In this document: in pieces, positions 44,817-57,659 of the stretch
Layout of the letters: the number at the start of each line of letters is the position of its first letter
How positions within the stretch are numbered: the first letter of the stretch is position 1
From: Protea cynaroides
Taxonomy: Eukaryota; Streptophyta; Magnoliopsida; Proteales; Proteaceae
DNA length: 64,000 nt
Direction of reading: 5' to 3'
Assembly (NCBI GenBank): GCA_028583415.1
Contig: CM053265.1
Location: forward strand, 28,964,653-29,028,652
Made by a program: the position numbers and the translations under genes
The notes under the pieces: model-generated
Databases searched by the model: none
Seen by the model: the letters and a program-made list of their open reading frames with translations, nothing else
Told to the model about the DNA's origin: nothing

Positions 44817-45060
44817 CCACTATGGTATTCTGTTGTTCCTCTAATTGTGGGCCAATCTGCCCACCACAACTGTCATAGCTGCCATAGTTTACATGGGAGG
44901 TGCCTGTGGAAGGTCAGCTGGCAGTAGAGGCGGAGGTGGTGGAGGTGGTGGAGGGGTGATGAGTTTGAGCCACCATGTCCAATACTACCTTCATCTACTA
45001 GTGGAGGAGGCAAGTTCACATTACGTCCTCTTTGTCTTTGCCATGGAGGCATTGCTTTCA
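44817..45060 (-). pseudogene. gag: gag N-terminus of element F
   Basis: It opens MPPWQRQRGRNVNLPPPLVDE at about 45052, an Arg-rich then Pro-rich N-terminus like MAGRR...PPP in A, C and D, with a CCA/CCT repeat (44930-44955). A frameshift within that repeat and a stop follow before E interrupts it at 44816. Confidence 0.65.
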
Positions 45061-45289
45061 ATAGTTGAAGGTTGGTAGGGAAAATCTATAAATGGCCGCG
45101 TGCTAGCATCAACCATATATCTAATTAACCATAACAACATCTTAACTATATCATGTTATAGAAAGTATGAGCAATTCATTAAATTTTATTCATTTTTTTG
45201 TCTTTTTTGACTATTTTCTGAATGGGGGGCAGTAACCGGGAGCAAGGCCATTGTTAAGATGGTCCAATTAGTAATCCCCCCAATTTATT

Positions 45290-45425
45290 GGGAAAACCGG
45301 ATGGTAGGTATCGAGTGCAATACCCTTTGGTAAAGCATCTGGTTCATCAAACCTTGCAGTACAACACACTTCCAGAAGGTTAATCGGTGGATGTGACTGA
45401 TGGTACATCATCCAGTTAAGCCTCC
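45290..45425. promoter_or_regulatory. Palindromic word block between gag and antisense gene (F)
   Basis: AAAACCGGATGGTAGG, AAAGCATCTGGTTCATC and CTGATGGTACATCATCC lie here. The F LTR block at 50296-50348 reads CAACCGGATGCTG, TCGGATGGTGCACCATTTG and AAAGCATCTGGTTAGG, the same words in the same order. Confidence 0.6.
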
Positions 45426-45626
45426 AATTTGACACTTTGAAATTTTTTGAGTTTCTTCTTGTATACTGGAGGCATGAATCGGAGGTAAGTGCCTCCAGTT
45501 AAATTCAAATGACCCAGATTAATTTGAGCACCAAAACCCAATAGATGTAACTCTTGGTCTATCCAAAGGATGGAAACAGAGGCACCGTTTAACTTACCGT
45601 CCTTCGATTCTGTAGAAATCTGAGTC

Positions 45627-45780
45627 ATATAAAAGGACTCATGGGTCCTCATTTGGAGCCCACATCCTTCTGAGAAGAAGAGAGAGATGCGGTCCCCCTT
45701 TAAGTTTCCCAAGTTTTCTTCCCTCTTTGGTGGTGATTTTCAGCTACATTGGGCTGCACAACCCAATTTCATCACAAGAG
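45627..45780 (+). promoter_or_regulatory. TATA box and untranslated first exon of antisense gene (F)
   Basis: TCATATAAAAGGACTC gives a clear plus-strand TATA at 45629-45635. About 145 bp later AAGAG/GTAATC forms a donor. This is the best antisense promoter in the window. Confidence 0.6.
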
Positions 45781-46028
45781 GTAATCTTTCTTCCCTTTCA
45801 TTGGGTATACACTAGGCTTTTCCTTGGTTCCTTACTATATTGTATGGGAATGAGAGAAGCATTATAGGCTATCTAATGTAATGTTGATTCTTTGATGGTG
45901 GGGTGTTGGTTTCCACACCAAGGATCTCTCTGTTTTCCCATGTAATTGTATTTTTACTACCCAACATTTTCATATGTAGAGCAGGACAGTTCCCTAATTG
46001 TTAATCTCATTTTCTTTTGATTGTGCAG
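45781..46028 (+). other. 5'-UTR intron of antisense gene (F)
   Basis: The intron is 248 nt; donor GTAATC, acceptor TTTTCTTTTGATTGTGCAG, followed by ACAATATGG as in A. Confidence 0.62.
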
Positions 46029-47293
46029 ACAATATGGCACATGGCAAAGATGGTAGGGTCATCTCGACAAGGAGATTTGACCAGACTCATTTCCTTCCAC
46101 ATGATTAGCCAAAACTGGGCCAAGTTCAGCATAGTTGAGATTGAGTCTAGGCATTTCATCATTCTTGAGGAGTTGACCCAGTTCGCCACAGTAGTGCACT
46201 TTGATGCAATAAGTTGGACCCCAGCCTTGCGCATCCATGATGAGGTATACCCCAACATGGTGCGGCACTTCTTCTATAACTTGGGCCACACCATTGATGA
46301 GGAGGGCGTACTACATCTCACCAGCATGGTGAAGGACGTACCTATTAGTTTGGACATCACCAACCTAGCCATTATACTAGGTGTATCGACAGATGAGACA
46401 AAGATATACTTTGGGCCTTGTCAACCATTGATTGCACAAAGGATTACTAGGGCACTATAAGGAGGGATCTCATCCGCCTAGAGAAATTGAATGCGCCTAA
46501 TGGAAATATTGAGCCCGATTTCAAACCCATCCCTAGGGTCATCAGTCACATTATGCAACATAACACAATTCCCAGAGTCGGACACAGAGATGAGCTGAAT
46601 GTGTTTGCCATGTACGCGACAAACTGTGTGTTTCAAGGAGAGTAGTTGTGTCTCCCATATAATATTTTGAGGAACATATTGTTTACGGCAGATCACCTGG
46701 ACGAGGGAAAGCTTCCATACAGTCGTATATTGACATGCATCTTCTTACACTCTGGGTGGAGCTTGTTGGCGAGGAGATCAAAAATGGGAAGGAATCCTCC
46801 CCATTTGGCTGGACCAGCATTATCTAGATGAAGCTTTATGACATTATGATGTCTGATCCAGAAGGCGATTGACAAACCCAAGCAGAGGGCAAGTTGTAGG
46901 CATCTTGTGGCATGCAAGGTGGCTGCCAAGTCAGACAGTGATGAGGAGATGGATATCTCAGAAGGAGAGAAAGCATCCACTTCCACAGCAGTAGCTAGGC
47001 CTCATGGACGTATGGTACGCGTAGAGGAGATGTTTACTACTCTCCACGCCAAGATAACGGAAAGGCAACAGAAAATGATGAAGGAGCTGGCTAGTTTACG
47101 GTGTTTTTAGTAGGCCATGGTGAGGCATCAGGATGGCTTCAATACTGAGATTGGCTAGATTCGAGCCACGATGGTAACTATTGGGATTATTACCCCATAT
47201 ATACCGCCGAGGTCCAATAGAGGGACATGTTCGGCACGTGCTTACTCCATCAGTTGCTCAATAGAGTGGATCAAATCCATAACCTGCTACTAA
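46029..47293 (+). pseudogene. Antisense accessory gene of element F, main exon
   Basis: ATG at 46034 opens MAHGKDGRVISTRRFDQTHF; a frameshift leads to the 46017-46460 frame with WAKFSIVEIESRHFIILEEL, VYPNMVRHFFYNL and VKDVPISLDITNLAIILGVS, the clearest match in the window to the 'putative plant transposon protein' domain. Then PRVISHIMQHNTIPRVGH, LCLPYNILRNIL and LPYSRILTCIF follow with one TAG near 46645, an acidic SDSDEEMDISEGE linker and a short coiled coil (46990-47110). The approximate stop is near 47293. It is a highly diverged relative of the A/C/D gene, so the gene is old in this lineage. Confidence 0.78.
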
Positions 47294-47371
47294 CCCACAG
47301 TGATCATCTTTTTATCTTTTTCTATTCTTTGTACTTGTATCTATAGTCTAGTACTCTCTTTTTTCTATTTA

Positions 47372-47471
47372 GGGGATAACAGCTCGACTTGTGAGTCATA
47401 TTACCCAATGTTGGTAATTTTTGGTACATGTCTTGTATGTAGGGTAATTGTCCAGTGTGTGGACTATACCC
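47372..47471 (+). other. Two conserved hairpins after antisense gene (F)
   Basis: Copy 1 (47372-47406) has GGGGATAACAGCTC facing GAGTCATATTACCC; copy 2 (47442-47471) has GGGTA with TACCC and GTCC with GGAC around AGTGTGT. Arms differ from other elements but pair. Confidence 0.6.
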
Positions 47472-47706
47472 AATTGTTTTTGAATTTTCTATCGTTACAT
47501 AATTCATATATACTTTGTGGTTTTTATTTCATATTGTGCATTATTCTCTTTCTTATTTGATTCCCACATATAGTGTGGCTAAATTACAGTTATTCATACT
47601 CACTATTATTGGTTTATACATGTCCTTTAATTTACCCTATGCATCTGTCACCGACACATGAAAATGTGTGTGCAGGAGAAATTTATAAATAAATACAAAG
47701 TGGTTT

Positions 47707-47718
47707 GCTTTGATACCA
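47707..47718 (-). other. Primer-binding site, element F
   Basis: The minus strand reads TGGTATCAAAGC, one change from the Met type, five bases from the LTR. Confidence 0.85.
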
Positions 47719-47722
47719 GTAT

Positions 47723-50577
47723 TGTCATAGCCCATTCTAGGGAATCAGACGTAATATCTAGGTCAACCCTTGTGGTAACCTGAATACATTCAAGATCGCT
47801 AACCACAATAATTACCATATAAATCCCACAGTCTACATAAGAAATATCCATACAATCAAGTGAATCAAAAAATAATAATAATAGTGGAAGCATTCATAAT
47901 TAACAAACACAACTAACAGGATATCATAACCATAATACTATTTGTTATGAATTACACTTCATCCTATTTCCACAAAATAGTACTGTATCAATATACAAAT
48001 AGCCAAATCAAAATGAGTAAATCAATGACAGTGTTTTGATAGACCTCTTCGTCTACCAACAAAGAGAATCATAATATCAAAAGGGAAAGAGTAATGGGGC
48101 TACGTTATGCGAAGACGCAGTTGCTGCAAGTATAGCCCTCGCGGTGCTCTCCACTAATGTCATCAGTCCCAATGACAATGCTTGCCAACGAAGACTCCAT
48201 TAAATCAGCAACTGAATAGTCACCTACAATAGAATCTAAAAAGAAGTATTGATACGAGGGTGAGCTCCCATCCCAGCTCAGTGGAAAATCCAATATCACA
48301 TGCATGCTTCACACAATGATATAAAATACAATTTTAATATTAGGTTTCAGGGCTTGTGTCACTACTTGGTATCATATTGAGATTTGGCCAATTGTTTTGG
48401 TCCTTCCTACGGTCCCTAAGCCTCCAACTGTTATATACAGGGTGAAGGTGGAATCAGAATACACGACCCGGGCCATTAAACAACTCCTACAAGCAAACCA
48501 CCATCCAAGGCTCTAACCCCTTCAGGCTCGTCACCTCCCAACATAGACCCCGTCTCAAATCAATAACCCTGGGCTATCTGACTCTTCCTTCGGGTCTCCA
48601 AACTTTGGATGTATGAGCCTATGCTAGTATCTTAACCCATACTGGAAGGGTGTAAGAAACAGTATAATGGCACCACCTATGTCTATTATGTACATTCATT
48701 TAATCATGGTTTTCTGCCAGCAGAGATCCTCAGCTCCACTCTAATGGATCACCATGCCCTCGCTAACATGCTGGAAAAACCAATATAATGCCCACCAGCA
48801 GAGGTCCCCAGCTCCACTCTAATGGATCCCCGTGCCCCCGCTAGTATATAATTCAATCCAACATGATCTATGTGCCCATGCTCCAATATGCCATACGAAC
48901 CATCATACATTATCATACATATGCATTATTAATAGAAAGGCCATGCCCCAACAGAGATCTTCGGCTCCACTCCAATGGATCATCCTGCCTCTGCTAGGGT
49001 ATAGCATAAATGTCATGGCTCATGTATTGTGCTCTAATACAACACACGTCCATTATACCCAAACAATACACAATAAGCAATCATATTTGTTATAATGCAA
49101 TGCATGCTCAAATATAACAGTAATGAATGACCTGGCATAAGAATAATTAAATCATGTTATGATATAAATTAGACATGTTATGAATGTCCTACGTCTACAG
49201 ACTAAACCCCTCACCTGATAACACTACAAGTGCTGCCGTAATGTGAAGCCAATTAAAAGACTTCCACTTTGCCCATGTCCATTACCTATTTAAGTATATA
49301 AGGTTTCATTAGATTGGGTGTATATTTTGATTAGTATGGACAAGCCTTATATGTTCATACATGAGTCCCATGACAAGCTGGAAACCCAATGGTTGGTCCC
49401 ATTAATCCTAACTAGGCATACTAACCAACAAAGATTGAACTGGAGGATGCAACTTGGTGGTATACCCTCCAAAATCACAATCCAGTTGAGACTTAGAGTA
49501 TTTTTTATTTTACTCTGAATCGGAGGGTACAATTGGATGGTCCAGCATCTGACAAACCATTTGGCTATACACTCTGTTATAAATAGTGGCTTCCAAAAGG
49601 GTATCTGGAGGCTTTTCCGAGTGGTGTACAATCCGGCACTGCCTCCGCTTAGTATTAAGCCTATCTGGAGGTCCATATCAATCGAACCCAATAGGTAACT
49701 GGGGGAAGGTCACCCAAAGGTTCATGCCTCCGAGAGGATCCTCCGATTTTCCTTGGTCATTTTACCAAGGTGTTTGCCTGAGCAGAGGCATGGATTTTAC
49801 TCATCCGTAGGCAGGGTCATAACTAGGCCTCCCATTAGTGCCTCCGATTCGTGCCCAAAAACCAAGTCACGAACCAAACTTGGTTTCCATTTGGGGATTT
49901 TGATTCCCCAACAAGTTAGTCTTCAATTTAGTTGGTGGGATCCATCTTCCCACCATCATTAGGTGAAATAGGAGCCATTTATGGCTCCATTTAACTTCAT
50001 TCATGGAGTAGCTGAGAAAACCTAACATTCTAGGTTTATTATTGGTCTCTATTAATGGAGAGCATTAATGGTGGACAACTACCACTTGTCTAGCATTCAA
50101 CACCATGAAGAAGGAGGAAGAAAAGGTGACACTTACCTCCAATGGGTGGGCTAGGGTTTAAGATCTCCTATTTGAGCTCCAACTCTTCCTTTCTTCTTTT
50201 CTCACTTTACACTCCAAATGGCCAAGAAGAAAATAAGGAGCAATGGCTCCTTATTTACAGAGCTCGTGGAGAGAGAAGGTTTCTAACTCGAGCTCAACCG
50301 GATGCTGACAATCGGATGGTGCACCATTTGACAAAGCATCTGGTTAGGCCAATTTATGGTCATATGATCCACTAGTTGGCCCCAATGCTTTGGGATGCAC
50401 ATCAAGACCACCTATGGTCCACCATGACACTTAACCTTACCAAGTTTGAATAATGAAGCTTATATATGGTTCGGATACCACCATTGGGTCTGTATTGGGT
50501 GCTCCATCAGTCGGTGTGTTAAGACCTAGCACGGGAGGAATCTGGGTTAATAGTGGATTCTAGGTGCGGGTCTTACA
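47723..50577 (-). repeat. 5' LTR of element F (2855 bp)
   Basis: It begins TGTCATAGCCC and ends GCGGGTCTTACA. The hairpin TGAGCT...AGCTCA is at 48261-48280; three copies of a 65-bp unit with CAGCTCCACTCTAATGGATC lie at 48715-49010; word blocks are at 49520-49566 and 50296-50348. It is homologous to G (53596-56593). Confidence 0.88.
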
Positions 50578-51403
50578 GGAGTGATGCATCATGCATAGAC
50601 CCAGCCTTCGCAATGGTCGTCAGAGAAATCCTCGTTTGCTAAGGCATCATTCACTAGAGGGGACTCTATGAAGTCAATAACAGAGAATTCCCCTGCATTA
50701 GAATCTAAAAAGGCATATCGATACGAGAGCTGAGCTCCCATCCAACTCAGTGAGAAAATCGGGTATCACATACCATGCACAAATGAATATGATGAAACAT
50801 AATGTTAAGTCATTGGTATTGGTTTTATAAGGTAATATATTGGGATGTCCAAACATAGCTTTCGGCCCTACTTACTGATCAATGGTTTTCAACTCTTAAG
50901 TATCGAGCAAAGGTAGAAGCAGGATACCCAAGTCTTTTTTGCCAAATTGCTTCTACAAGTAAATACCCTCAAACCCGCAGACTATGAGTAACCACCTCCC
51001 ATAATAGACTATGTCTGCTATCAACACATAACCCCCCTATTGGCAAGGGTTTAGAACCATGGGTTATACGACCACCTAATGCCTAGCATATGCATACATA
51101 TTTATCAAGAGGGCTGCACATCCCAGCAGAGACCCTCAGTCCCCAGTCCCTTTGGGCCACCGTGTCCCTGTTAAGATGCTAGCAATATAATCAGGATCTA
51201 TGTGACTATGCATCATCGATCCCTTTGGTACCCGTATGTCACACAGACCAATACACATCCATCCATCACATCAAACATACATAGTTGTTATTATGCAAAT
51301 GTATGCTCATATACATATTCAAGAGATAGCATGTTATCAAATCACATCATCATAGACATACAAATTATGTCCTAAAACTATGGACCTGACCCCTCACCTA
51401 TAG
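50578..51403 (-). repeat. LTR fragment K (F/G family)
   Basis: It aligns with about 48105-49215 of the F LTR, including ATCGATACGAGAGCTGAGCTC (hairpin 50731-50749). Its left part is cut by the F LTR and its right part by LTR L, so only the middle survives. Confidence 0.8.
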
Positions 51404-53595
51404 TGTCACACCCTAATTTTAGACAAACCAGAAGTGTAAATGAACCGTCAATAAACCAATGGCTCAAGCCAGGATCTTGTAAGATCATGCCAATAATTCA
51501 AACCATACTTAGAACTAGTGAATCAAAATAAATAAATATCAACTGAAGTCTTTATTAAATACTGAACTGAGTGTCTAAATGATAAAATAATAATTAAACT
51601 AAAGTATTGACCAAAACATAAGTTTATAATATCCCACTACAAGTTTATAACCCAAACATCAAATAAACCTAGAGATAGATACAATAGAGGCACTCGCATG
51701 ATGAGTCATGCTCGTTCTCTACCGCTTGCACGTCCATAACCGTCATATGTTCATAAGATGGTGCATTAACATAGTCTTTTTCAGCTGTAGTACTTGCATC
51801 ATTAATTAAAAAGAAAACAATATTGTGGGGTGAGCTCACAACTTAGCTCAGTAAGAAACAAAACATACAGCAAGTAATATATATGATGTGGCATTTAATC
51901 ATTAGTTAAGTTTAAGTTTACAATGTGCTATGATAAGGATAGGCTACAACCACACCTCCATATATGAGAATGTGAGCACACCCAATGGTCAGGCTCTAAC
52001 CAAAACCACTATCACCCCACAATACTCACTATAAGATAGAGATAGAGCTAGAGCCCAATGGCAGGCTATAACCAAACCATCAGCACCCCCCTAATACCCT
52101 ACCTGTACCAATATGTATGTCCCTACTAGCAAGCGCTTGCAAATTGGGTTCATCACTAACCAACCATAGATGTCATCAAAGTGTATCCAAGGCCTCACCC
52201 CAGCATCCTTCAATACAAAACAGAGATAGAGCTAGAGTCTAATGGTAAGGCTATGGCCAACAACGCCAAACCCCCCTAAAACCCTACAGTGTACTAAGCA
52301 CGCTAAGGTAACAACAATAAAATGATGTCAGTATGGTAAATGGTTTGAGGCTACAACTTCTCCCCACTTAACACACCAACCATACACAAACACATGCCCA
52401 TCCTCATCATCATTATACAAAAGTAAACATCTATGAACAAAATATAAGAGATATTGGATGACATATTATATACACATTACATAGCACGATAAACAATAAG
52501 TAAGGTAGTTTGATTATTAACCAATTAGTTTGGGATCTTGTCCCTTGCCTGTTAATTAATATTGACTCTCTCCAAAACCTTAAATATAGCTTTTCTTAAT
52601 GAGAAGCCTTAAAAACTTATTAAGATTCAATTAGGGTTTCATTCCGACAAGTTTTACAGTGATCAGACTCACAATTTGGACTAGTAAAGCCCTTCAAATT
52701 GTCCGAGTCGATCGATCGACGGTATGGTAAACTTGTTCGAATGAGACACTAACGGAAAACCCTGAGATCCTTCTTGAAAGTATCTGATAGCTTATCCGGT
52801 CCCACACTAGGTGCTACCAGACAACCTTCAGGGCATCCTTTATTCTATCTTTTAGTCTGACTTCCTTCAAAGTCGATTATTTGGCTCATTATAGGGTTTA
52901 TCCTAAACTACTCCATGGTTAAAAAAATCTTAGGGTTAGGGTTCCCACTATAACCCTAGATCTACACACCATTGTTGGTCTTCATTATACGTTCCATACA
53001 GTAGTGAACATAAAACACTGTCTTTGATGGCTGTGAGTTCAACCTTACACACATGTTATCCTAGTTGCAGAGGTTAGGAACTTACCGTTGGTCTCTCGAC
53101 AAAGATTATTGGAAACTAACGATGAGTTCTCTTTCTTCTTCTCCTTCTTTCTTTTCTAAGCCTTCTTCTTAAGTCTCTCTCTCAATTCTAGGGTTTGTAA
53201 TTAAACAAAAGAGTAAAAGAAGATGAAGATGTATCTTTTATATAGAGGACAATCTCCTAATTAGAGTGTTATCCCAATTAGGAGAGTCTCCGATCTAGAA
53301 TAAAAAACTTTCCATTCTCAGATTCTATTTTAAGGTTGATCGATCGCATGTTCGGTCGCCTAATACATAGATCGAACAAATCGATTTGTCAGACTGGGCA
53401 AGCTAAGAGTTGCCAATTTTTTGTACCTGGTTTTATGGTTCTGTCATTTGATTGGTTTGTCTGACCTGATTATGATGGGAAGACCTGTCATGATATGTTA
53501 ACCAAGATAGACCGGGTAAATAGAGTGCAGGTCTTATAACTCCTCCCTAAAAGAAATTTTGTCTTTGAAATTTAGACGTACCTTCTGAATCGAAT
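51404..53595 (-). mobile_element. LTR L with polypurine tract and 35 bp of internal sequence
   Basis: LTR 51404-53538 (TGTCACACCC...GTCTTATA) is followed by a minus-strand polypurine tract (53539-53561, sense TTTCTTTTAGGGAGGAGT) and a chromodomain-side stub ending where G begins at 53596. It is therefore a 3' LTR. It shows hairpin 51831-51850, TATA-like TATATAAAA at 53236-53244, and word blocks at 52690-52800 (GTCGATCGATCGAC) and 53335-53395 (TTCGGTCGC, GATCGAAC). It inserted into K. Confidence 0.82.
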
Positions 53596-56593
53596 TATAA
53601 GACCCATACTCAGAATCCTCACCAACTCAGATCCCTTTGACGGGTCTTACTAGGCCAATACTTGTCACCTTGTTATTGGACCCTCAGTATGATGTCCGTT
53701 CTCGTACTAAAATCACCTAGTGATGGTAGAGTATGGGGAAGAAGATGCAAGTAAACTAAAAGATATTCCCACTAACCTGGGCCCACAAAGCAAAGTAGAA
53801 ACCTATTTTTAAGCAACCCCAGATGCATAACTGGATGGTGCATCACCTGATTGTCAGCATCCGATTTAGATACAAGTTGCACACTCTCTCTCTCTATGAG
53901 TTCTATAATAGGGAGCCCAAACTCCCTTATTTCACTCTTGCTAACCTTGAGTGAGTAGGAGTGCTTGAAGAGAGGATTTGGAACTCCAAGCTTAGAGCTT
54001 AAGCTCGGTTTCTTATTGAGGTAAGCTCTATACCTCATCTCCTTCTCTCTTCTTGTTAATGTTCATGCAAAGACCCCATGGTGAATTCATGGTTTCTATT
54101 AATGGACACTGAATCCTAACCTAGAATCCTAGATCATCGATTCCTCCATGTGTGGAGATGATAATGAGGTCTAAATGACTTCCATTATGTCTTCCTATAT
54201 TGAGAGAAGGTTTTCCACCACTTAAAGTAAAGGAAACCAAGTGGGGAAACCATCTCCCAAAGAAAAAAGCCTTCTCTGGTTTGTGCCTAGTTTTTGGGCC
54301 TGCACTGGAGGCATAACCAGATGTCTATCATTGGCCCTACCTCTGATTGACAAAGACCAGTCCTCCACCATGGCAATGCTAGGCATGTCAAACGAATACC
54401 CAATCGATAGACCTTTCGGAGTTACCCTACTTGGGGAACGTTCTTCCGTCTGACCCACCAATGAATTGGTGGCTCCGATTGATCGAAGCCTTTGTGTAGG
54501 CTTAATGATAAGTTGAGGCATTGCCGGATGGTACACCAACCGACAAAGCCTTCGGATAGCCCACTGGAACCACACTGTTATAACAACGTATATAAACCGG
54601 ATGATCTACCAGATGCTTGACCATCTGATTCATCCTTCGGTTCTACTTACTTATAAATTGTCCTAAGTATTAACTAGATGACATTTTGGAAGAACGACCA
54701 ACTAGTTATATCCTCCGATTTAGTCTATTTTGACTTATAAGCCTAATTATGGTTAAAAAGACCAACCATTCAGTTCTTGACTTATCTTGGGACCCGTGCA
54801 TGGACTCTTGGACTTGTTTATGCTCGTCTAAAAGATGTTTACCAACTTAATGAAACTTATCTAACTAATTAGGTAAAACACCGTAGGTAGTGGATGAAGC
54901 CTTCTACTGGCTTCAAGGTTCTTCAACACCATTGGTATCTACAGGTGAGGGGTCAGGTCCTGTAGAGCTTGATCATGTGATTGTGATGTGTGCACATTTA
55001 TTTTAATATAACATGTCATCCAATGAATTGTATGTATTGTTCATACATTTGCATGTAACAATAACAATATATGTTGGACGTTGTATGATGGATGTATGGC
55101 ATATTGGAGCATAATACACGGGTCATGATGTTGGTGTAGTATTTCATATCATTATGTGTGCATGATCATGTATGATGGTGCATGTGACGTATTGGAGCAC
55201 GGACATATGTACCATGTTAGTCTGCTTGCACCTTAGTGGAGACATGGTGATCCATTAGAGTGGGGATCCATGGATCTTTATTGGGGTGCCATCCATGTAT
55301 GGTGGTTCAGGTAACGGGTGACTTCATGAATCATGTTGGGATTGCCTTTACCTTAGTAGGGGCACAATGAACCATGGGAGTGGGAAGTCGGGGATCCCTG
55401 CTAGGGTGCAGTCTTGCTCAAGACCATGTATGATGGGCGTGTGGCATCTAGAAGCACAATACACGGGCAATGTTGGCATGCTATACTCTAGTGGGGGCAC
55501 GGTGATCTTTCGAAGCGATGAGCCAGGGACCTCTGCTGGGGTACAACTTTACTTACTGCTTGAACATGCCATGTTGTGTGGTTATTGATATGGATGTGAT
55601 TGTGTTGGTGGGGTGTATAATCATGTGGCCTATGAGAGCACAATACATGGTCATATGCCCTGCTAATACCTTAGTGGAGCTGGGGATCTCTACTGGGCTA
55701 CAACCCTCATGTTATTATGTTTATCATGCATCATGTATCAACTTGGCCAAATGACTTGTTCTTTAGCAAAGGAAATTAATCCTGGTGGTAGAGTACAGAG
55801 TACTCAAGTGGTGGGGTACGGGTATATGTTCAGGCGGTGGGGTACGAGCATACGCTCAGGTGTTGGGGTACGGGGCATTGTCTAGGGGGCTATGGTTCGG
55901 ATAGATCCTCGCTAGGGTATAGGCTGGCCATGGCTGCATACACATTTGATTGCCACTCACAATTGTTTATTTATTTAAATCTGTATTGCATTCATTAAAT
56001 TATTGAATACGGTTGCATTGTTACATGATTTCTTATTGAGCTGGGATGTGAGCTCATCCATCTATATTGATTTCTTTTAGCTTTGATTGCAGGTACTTCT
56101 ATTATAATTACCGATATAGATCCTAATGATGTTGAGGTACTTCACTTGGTGGGGGTCCATTGAGAGATCATGTCAAATGTTGTACCTGTAGGGATTGCAT
56201 CTACAGGACTTGAGTCACCACCTTGCCTCTATGATTTTGTTGTCTGTAGATAGATGATGGTTTGGTTTATCTATAGGGTTGTGTTCAGATTTACTCTAGT
56301 TATTAGTATGGAATGTATGTACTATGAAAGATATTGTGAAATGGTTTGTAAGACATAATAAACTAATTATGTATTGATAACATTAGTAGCATATGTTCTC
56401 TAGTATGATTCCACAGTCACTCTTATAATTCCATTGCATTTATTACTATCTATTGATGATTATTGTGGATATTGTTTGTATAGACTGTGGGGTTTATTGG
56501 TAGATCATTTTGATTGTCGATCATTGGAAGATTCGGGTTGCCACAAGGGTTGACCCTGATATCATGCAAAATTCCCTCGAATGGGTTGTAACA
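53596..56593 (+). repeat. 5' LTR of element G
   Basis: It starts TATAAGACCC (TG changed to TA) and ends GTTGTAACA. It contains a CGGATGGT-type word block 53825-53875 upstream of a TATAATAG box near 53912, further words at 54290-54720, four diverged 65-90-bp repeats at 55240-55700 (GTGGGGATCC, GCTGGGGTAC), three 27-bp GGTGGGGTACGGG repeats at 55805-55885 and hairpin 56037-56056. Confidence 0.88.
55240..55885. repeat. Tandem repeats in LTR G
   Basis: Units with TTAGTGGAGACATGGTGATC followed by GGGATCC...GGGTGC recur at about 55240, 55345, 55490 and 55670; a shorter GGTGGGGTACG unit occurs three times at 55805-55885. LTR F has a related set at 48715-49010. Confidence 0.75.
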
Positions 56594-56597
56594 ACAC

Positions 56598-56609
56598 TAG
56601 TATTAGAGC
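56598..56609 (+). other. Primer-binding site, element G
   Basis: TAGTATTAGAGC, two changes from the Met type, four bases after the LTR end. Confidence 0.7.
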
Positions 56610-56841
56610 ACAATCACTCTAACTCTACCTACAGACTTTCCCTGCACATATGTTTCCATGTGTCAGAACAGATGTCTAGGATAATTAAAAACCTCTATGA
56701 ATCCATAAGTAGTAAGTAGAAAAAATAGTAAGTTAAGTCACACCACATTACTAGAATTAAGAGAAGGAACATAATGAATAATATGAGCTAAGAACAAAGA
56801 AAGATGTATATAAATATGTATCCAATTTTAATTACAAACTT

Positions 56842-56873
56842 GGAATGTGGCCCACAACCCCGGTAGTCATTCC
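56842..56873 (-). other. Conserved hairpin after antisense-gene stop (G)
   Basis: On the minus strand GGAATG pairs with CATTCC around ACTACCGGGGTTGTGGGCCA. The outer arm is changed at several positions against A yet fully paired. Confidence 0.6.
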
Positions 56874-57027
56874 ATAAGAAAGCATCTGATTACAATAAGA
56901 GAATAAAAGAAAGTGCAAGTATAAGACAAAAGAAGTGATGTGCATAAGCCAAAAACTGGGTACTATTCACACCTTGAAAATGTACATGGAATGTCAAAAG
57001 AAAAATAAATAATAGTAAAGTAATGGA

Positions 57028-57659
57028 TCACTGCTCTATCTGCTGAGGGCCACTCGATGAGGCAGGAAGTTCATATCTAGTAGGGGGTGCCGATGATGAT
57101 GGTGCATCCTGTGGGAGAGATGGTTGTAAACTGCTCTAGGCTATAGGTGTTGAAGGTACATGCTGTGGGGCAGAAGATGTGGGCATGTCCTGCGAGGCAG
57201 TTGGTAGTGAGACACTAGAAGGAACACTTACAGGGACTGGTGCAAAAGTAGGCCTATGCCTAACATAGTGATGCAAGTGGTTGGCAGTGACCAAAACATC
57301 ATAAACGTAGCCTATGTGAGTATCCAGCTCACCCAGCTGAGTCGCCATAGCACTAGACTGAGTCTCCAAGGTGCTCAACTGAGTCTTCATAGCCTCCACC
57401 AGTCTCTCTAATCACGTCTGACCGTCAACGACTTCTCCAACTCAGTCTGCATGAGCCAAAGTACGTCAAGCACCTGACCCAGGTCAACAGATGGTCTCAA
57501 TGTCTGGGTAGCTACCTGTGGCCTCGAAGTACTAGCAAATGGGGGTGCCTCTCTAGTGCTGGCAGCTGGGGGCACATCTCCACTGTAGATAACTGTGTCC
57601 ACATCCATGTGGTCACCACCCTCACCATCCTTACTGTCCACTGCCCTCCTTGTTGCTAT
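57028..57659 (-). pseudogene. Antisense accessory gene of element G, 3' part
   Basis: On the minus strand an acidic start (MDSKDGEGGDHMDVDTV, like DRMYMDVD in C and D) leads to a coiled coil (LVEAMKTQLSTLETQ, MATQLGELDTHIGYVYDVL) and a Pro/Ser-rich end. A stop near 57406 splits the two frames, and TGA at 57030-57028 ends it. The N-terminal domain is lost at the M insertion. Confidence 0.7.

Larger units (their letters stand above)
44817..50577 (-). mobile_element. Element F: 5' part of a third chromovirus-like family
   Basis: On the minus strand are the gag N-terminus (cut by E), a word block, an antisense gene on the plus strand with TATA and intron, a primer-binding site and a 2855-bp 5' LTR. 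The order is identical to A, C and D, but LTR and gene sequences are strongly diverged. The same family supplies K and G. Confidence 0.85.
53596..57659 (+). mobile_element. Element G: 5' LTR, leader and antisense-gene end
   Basis: The plus-strand element of the F family begins with a 2998-bp LTR, a primer-binding site and a leader, then the 3' half of an antisense gene, cut at 57659 by LTR M. No gag or pol is left. The leader 56610-56840 shows nothing else recognisable. Confidence 0.82.
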
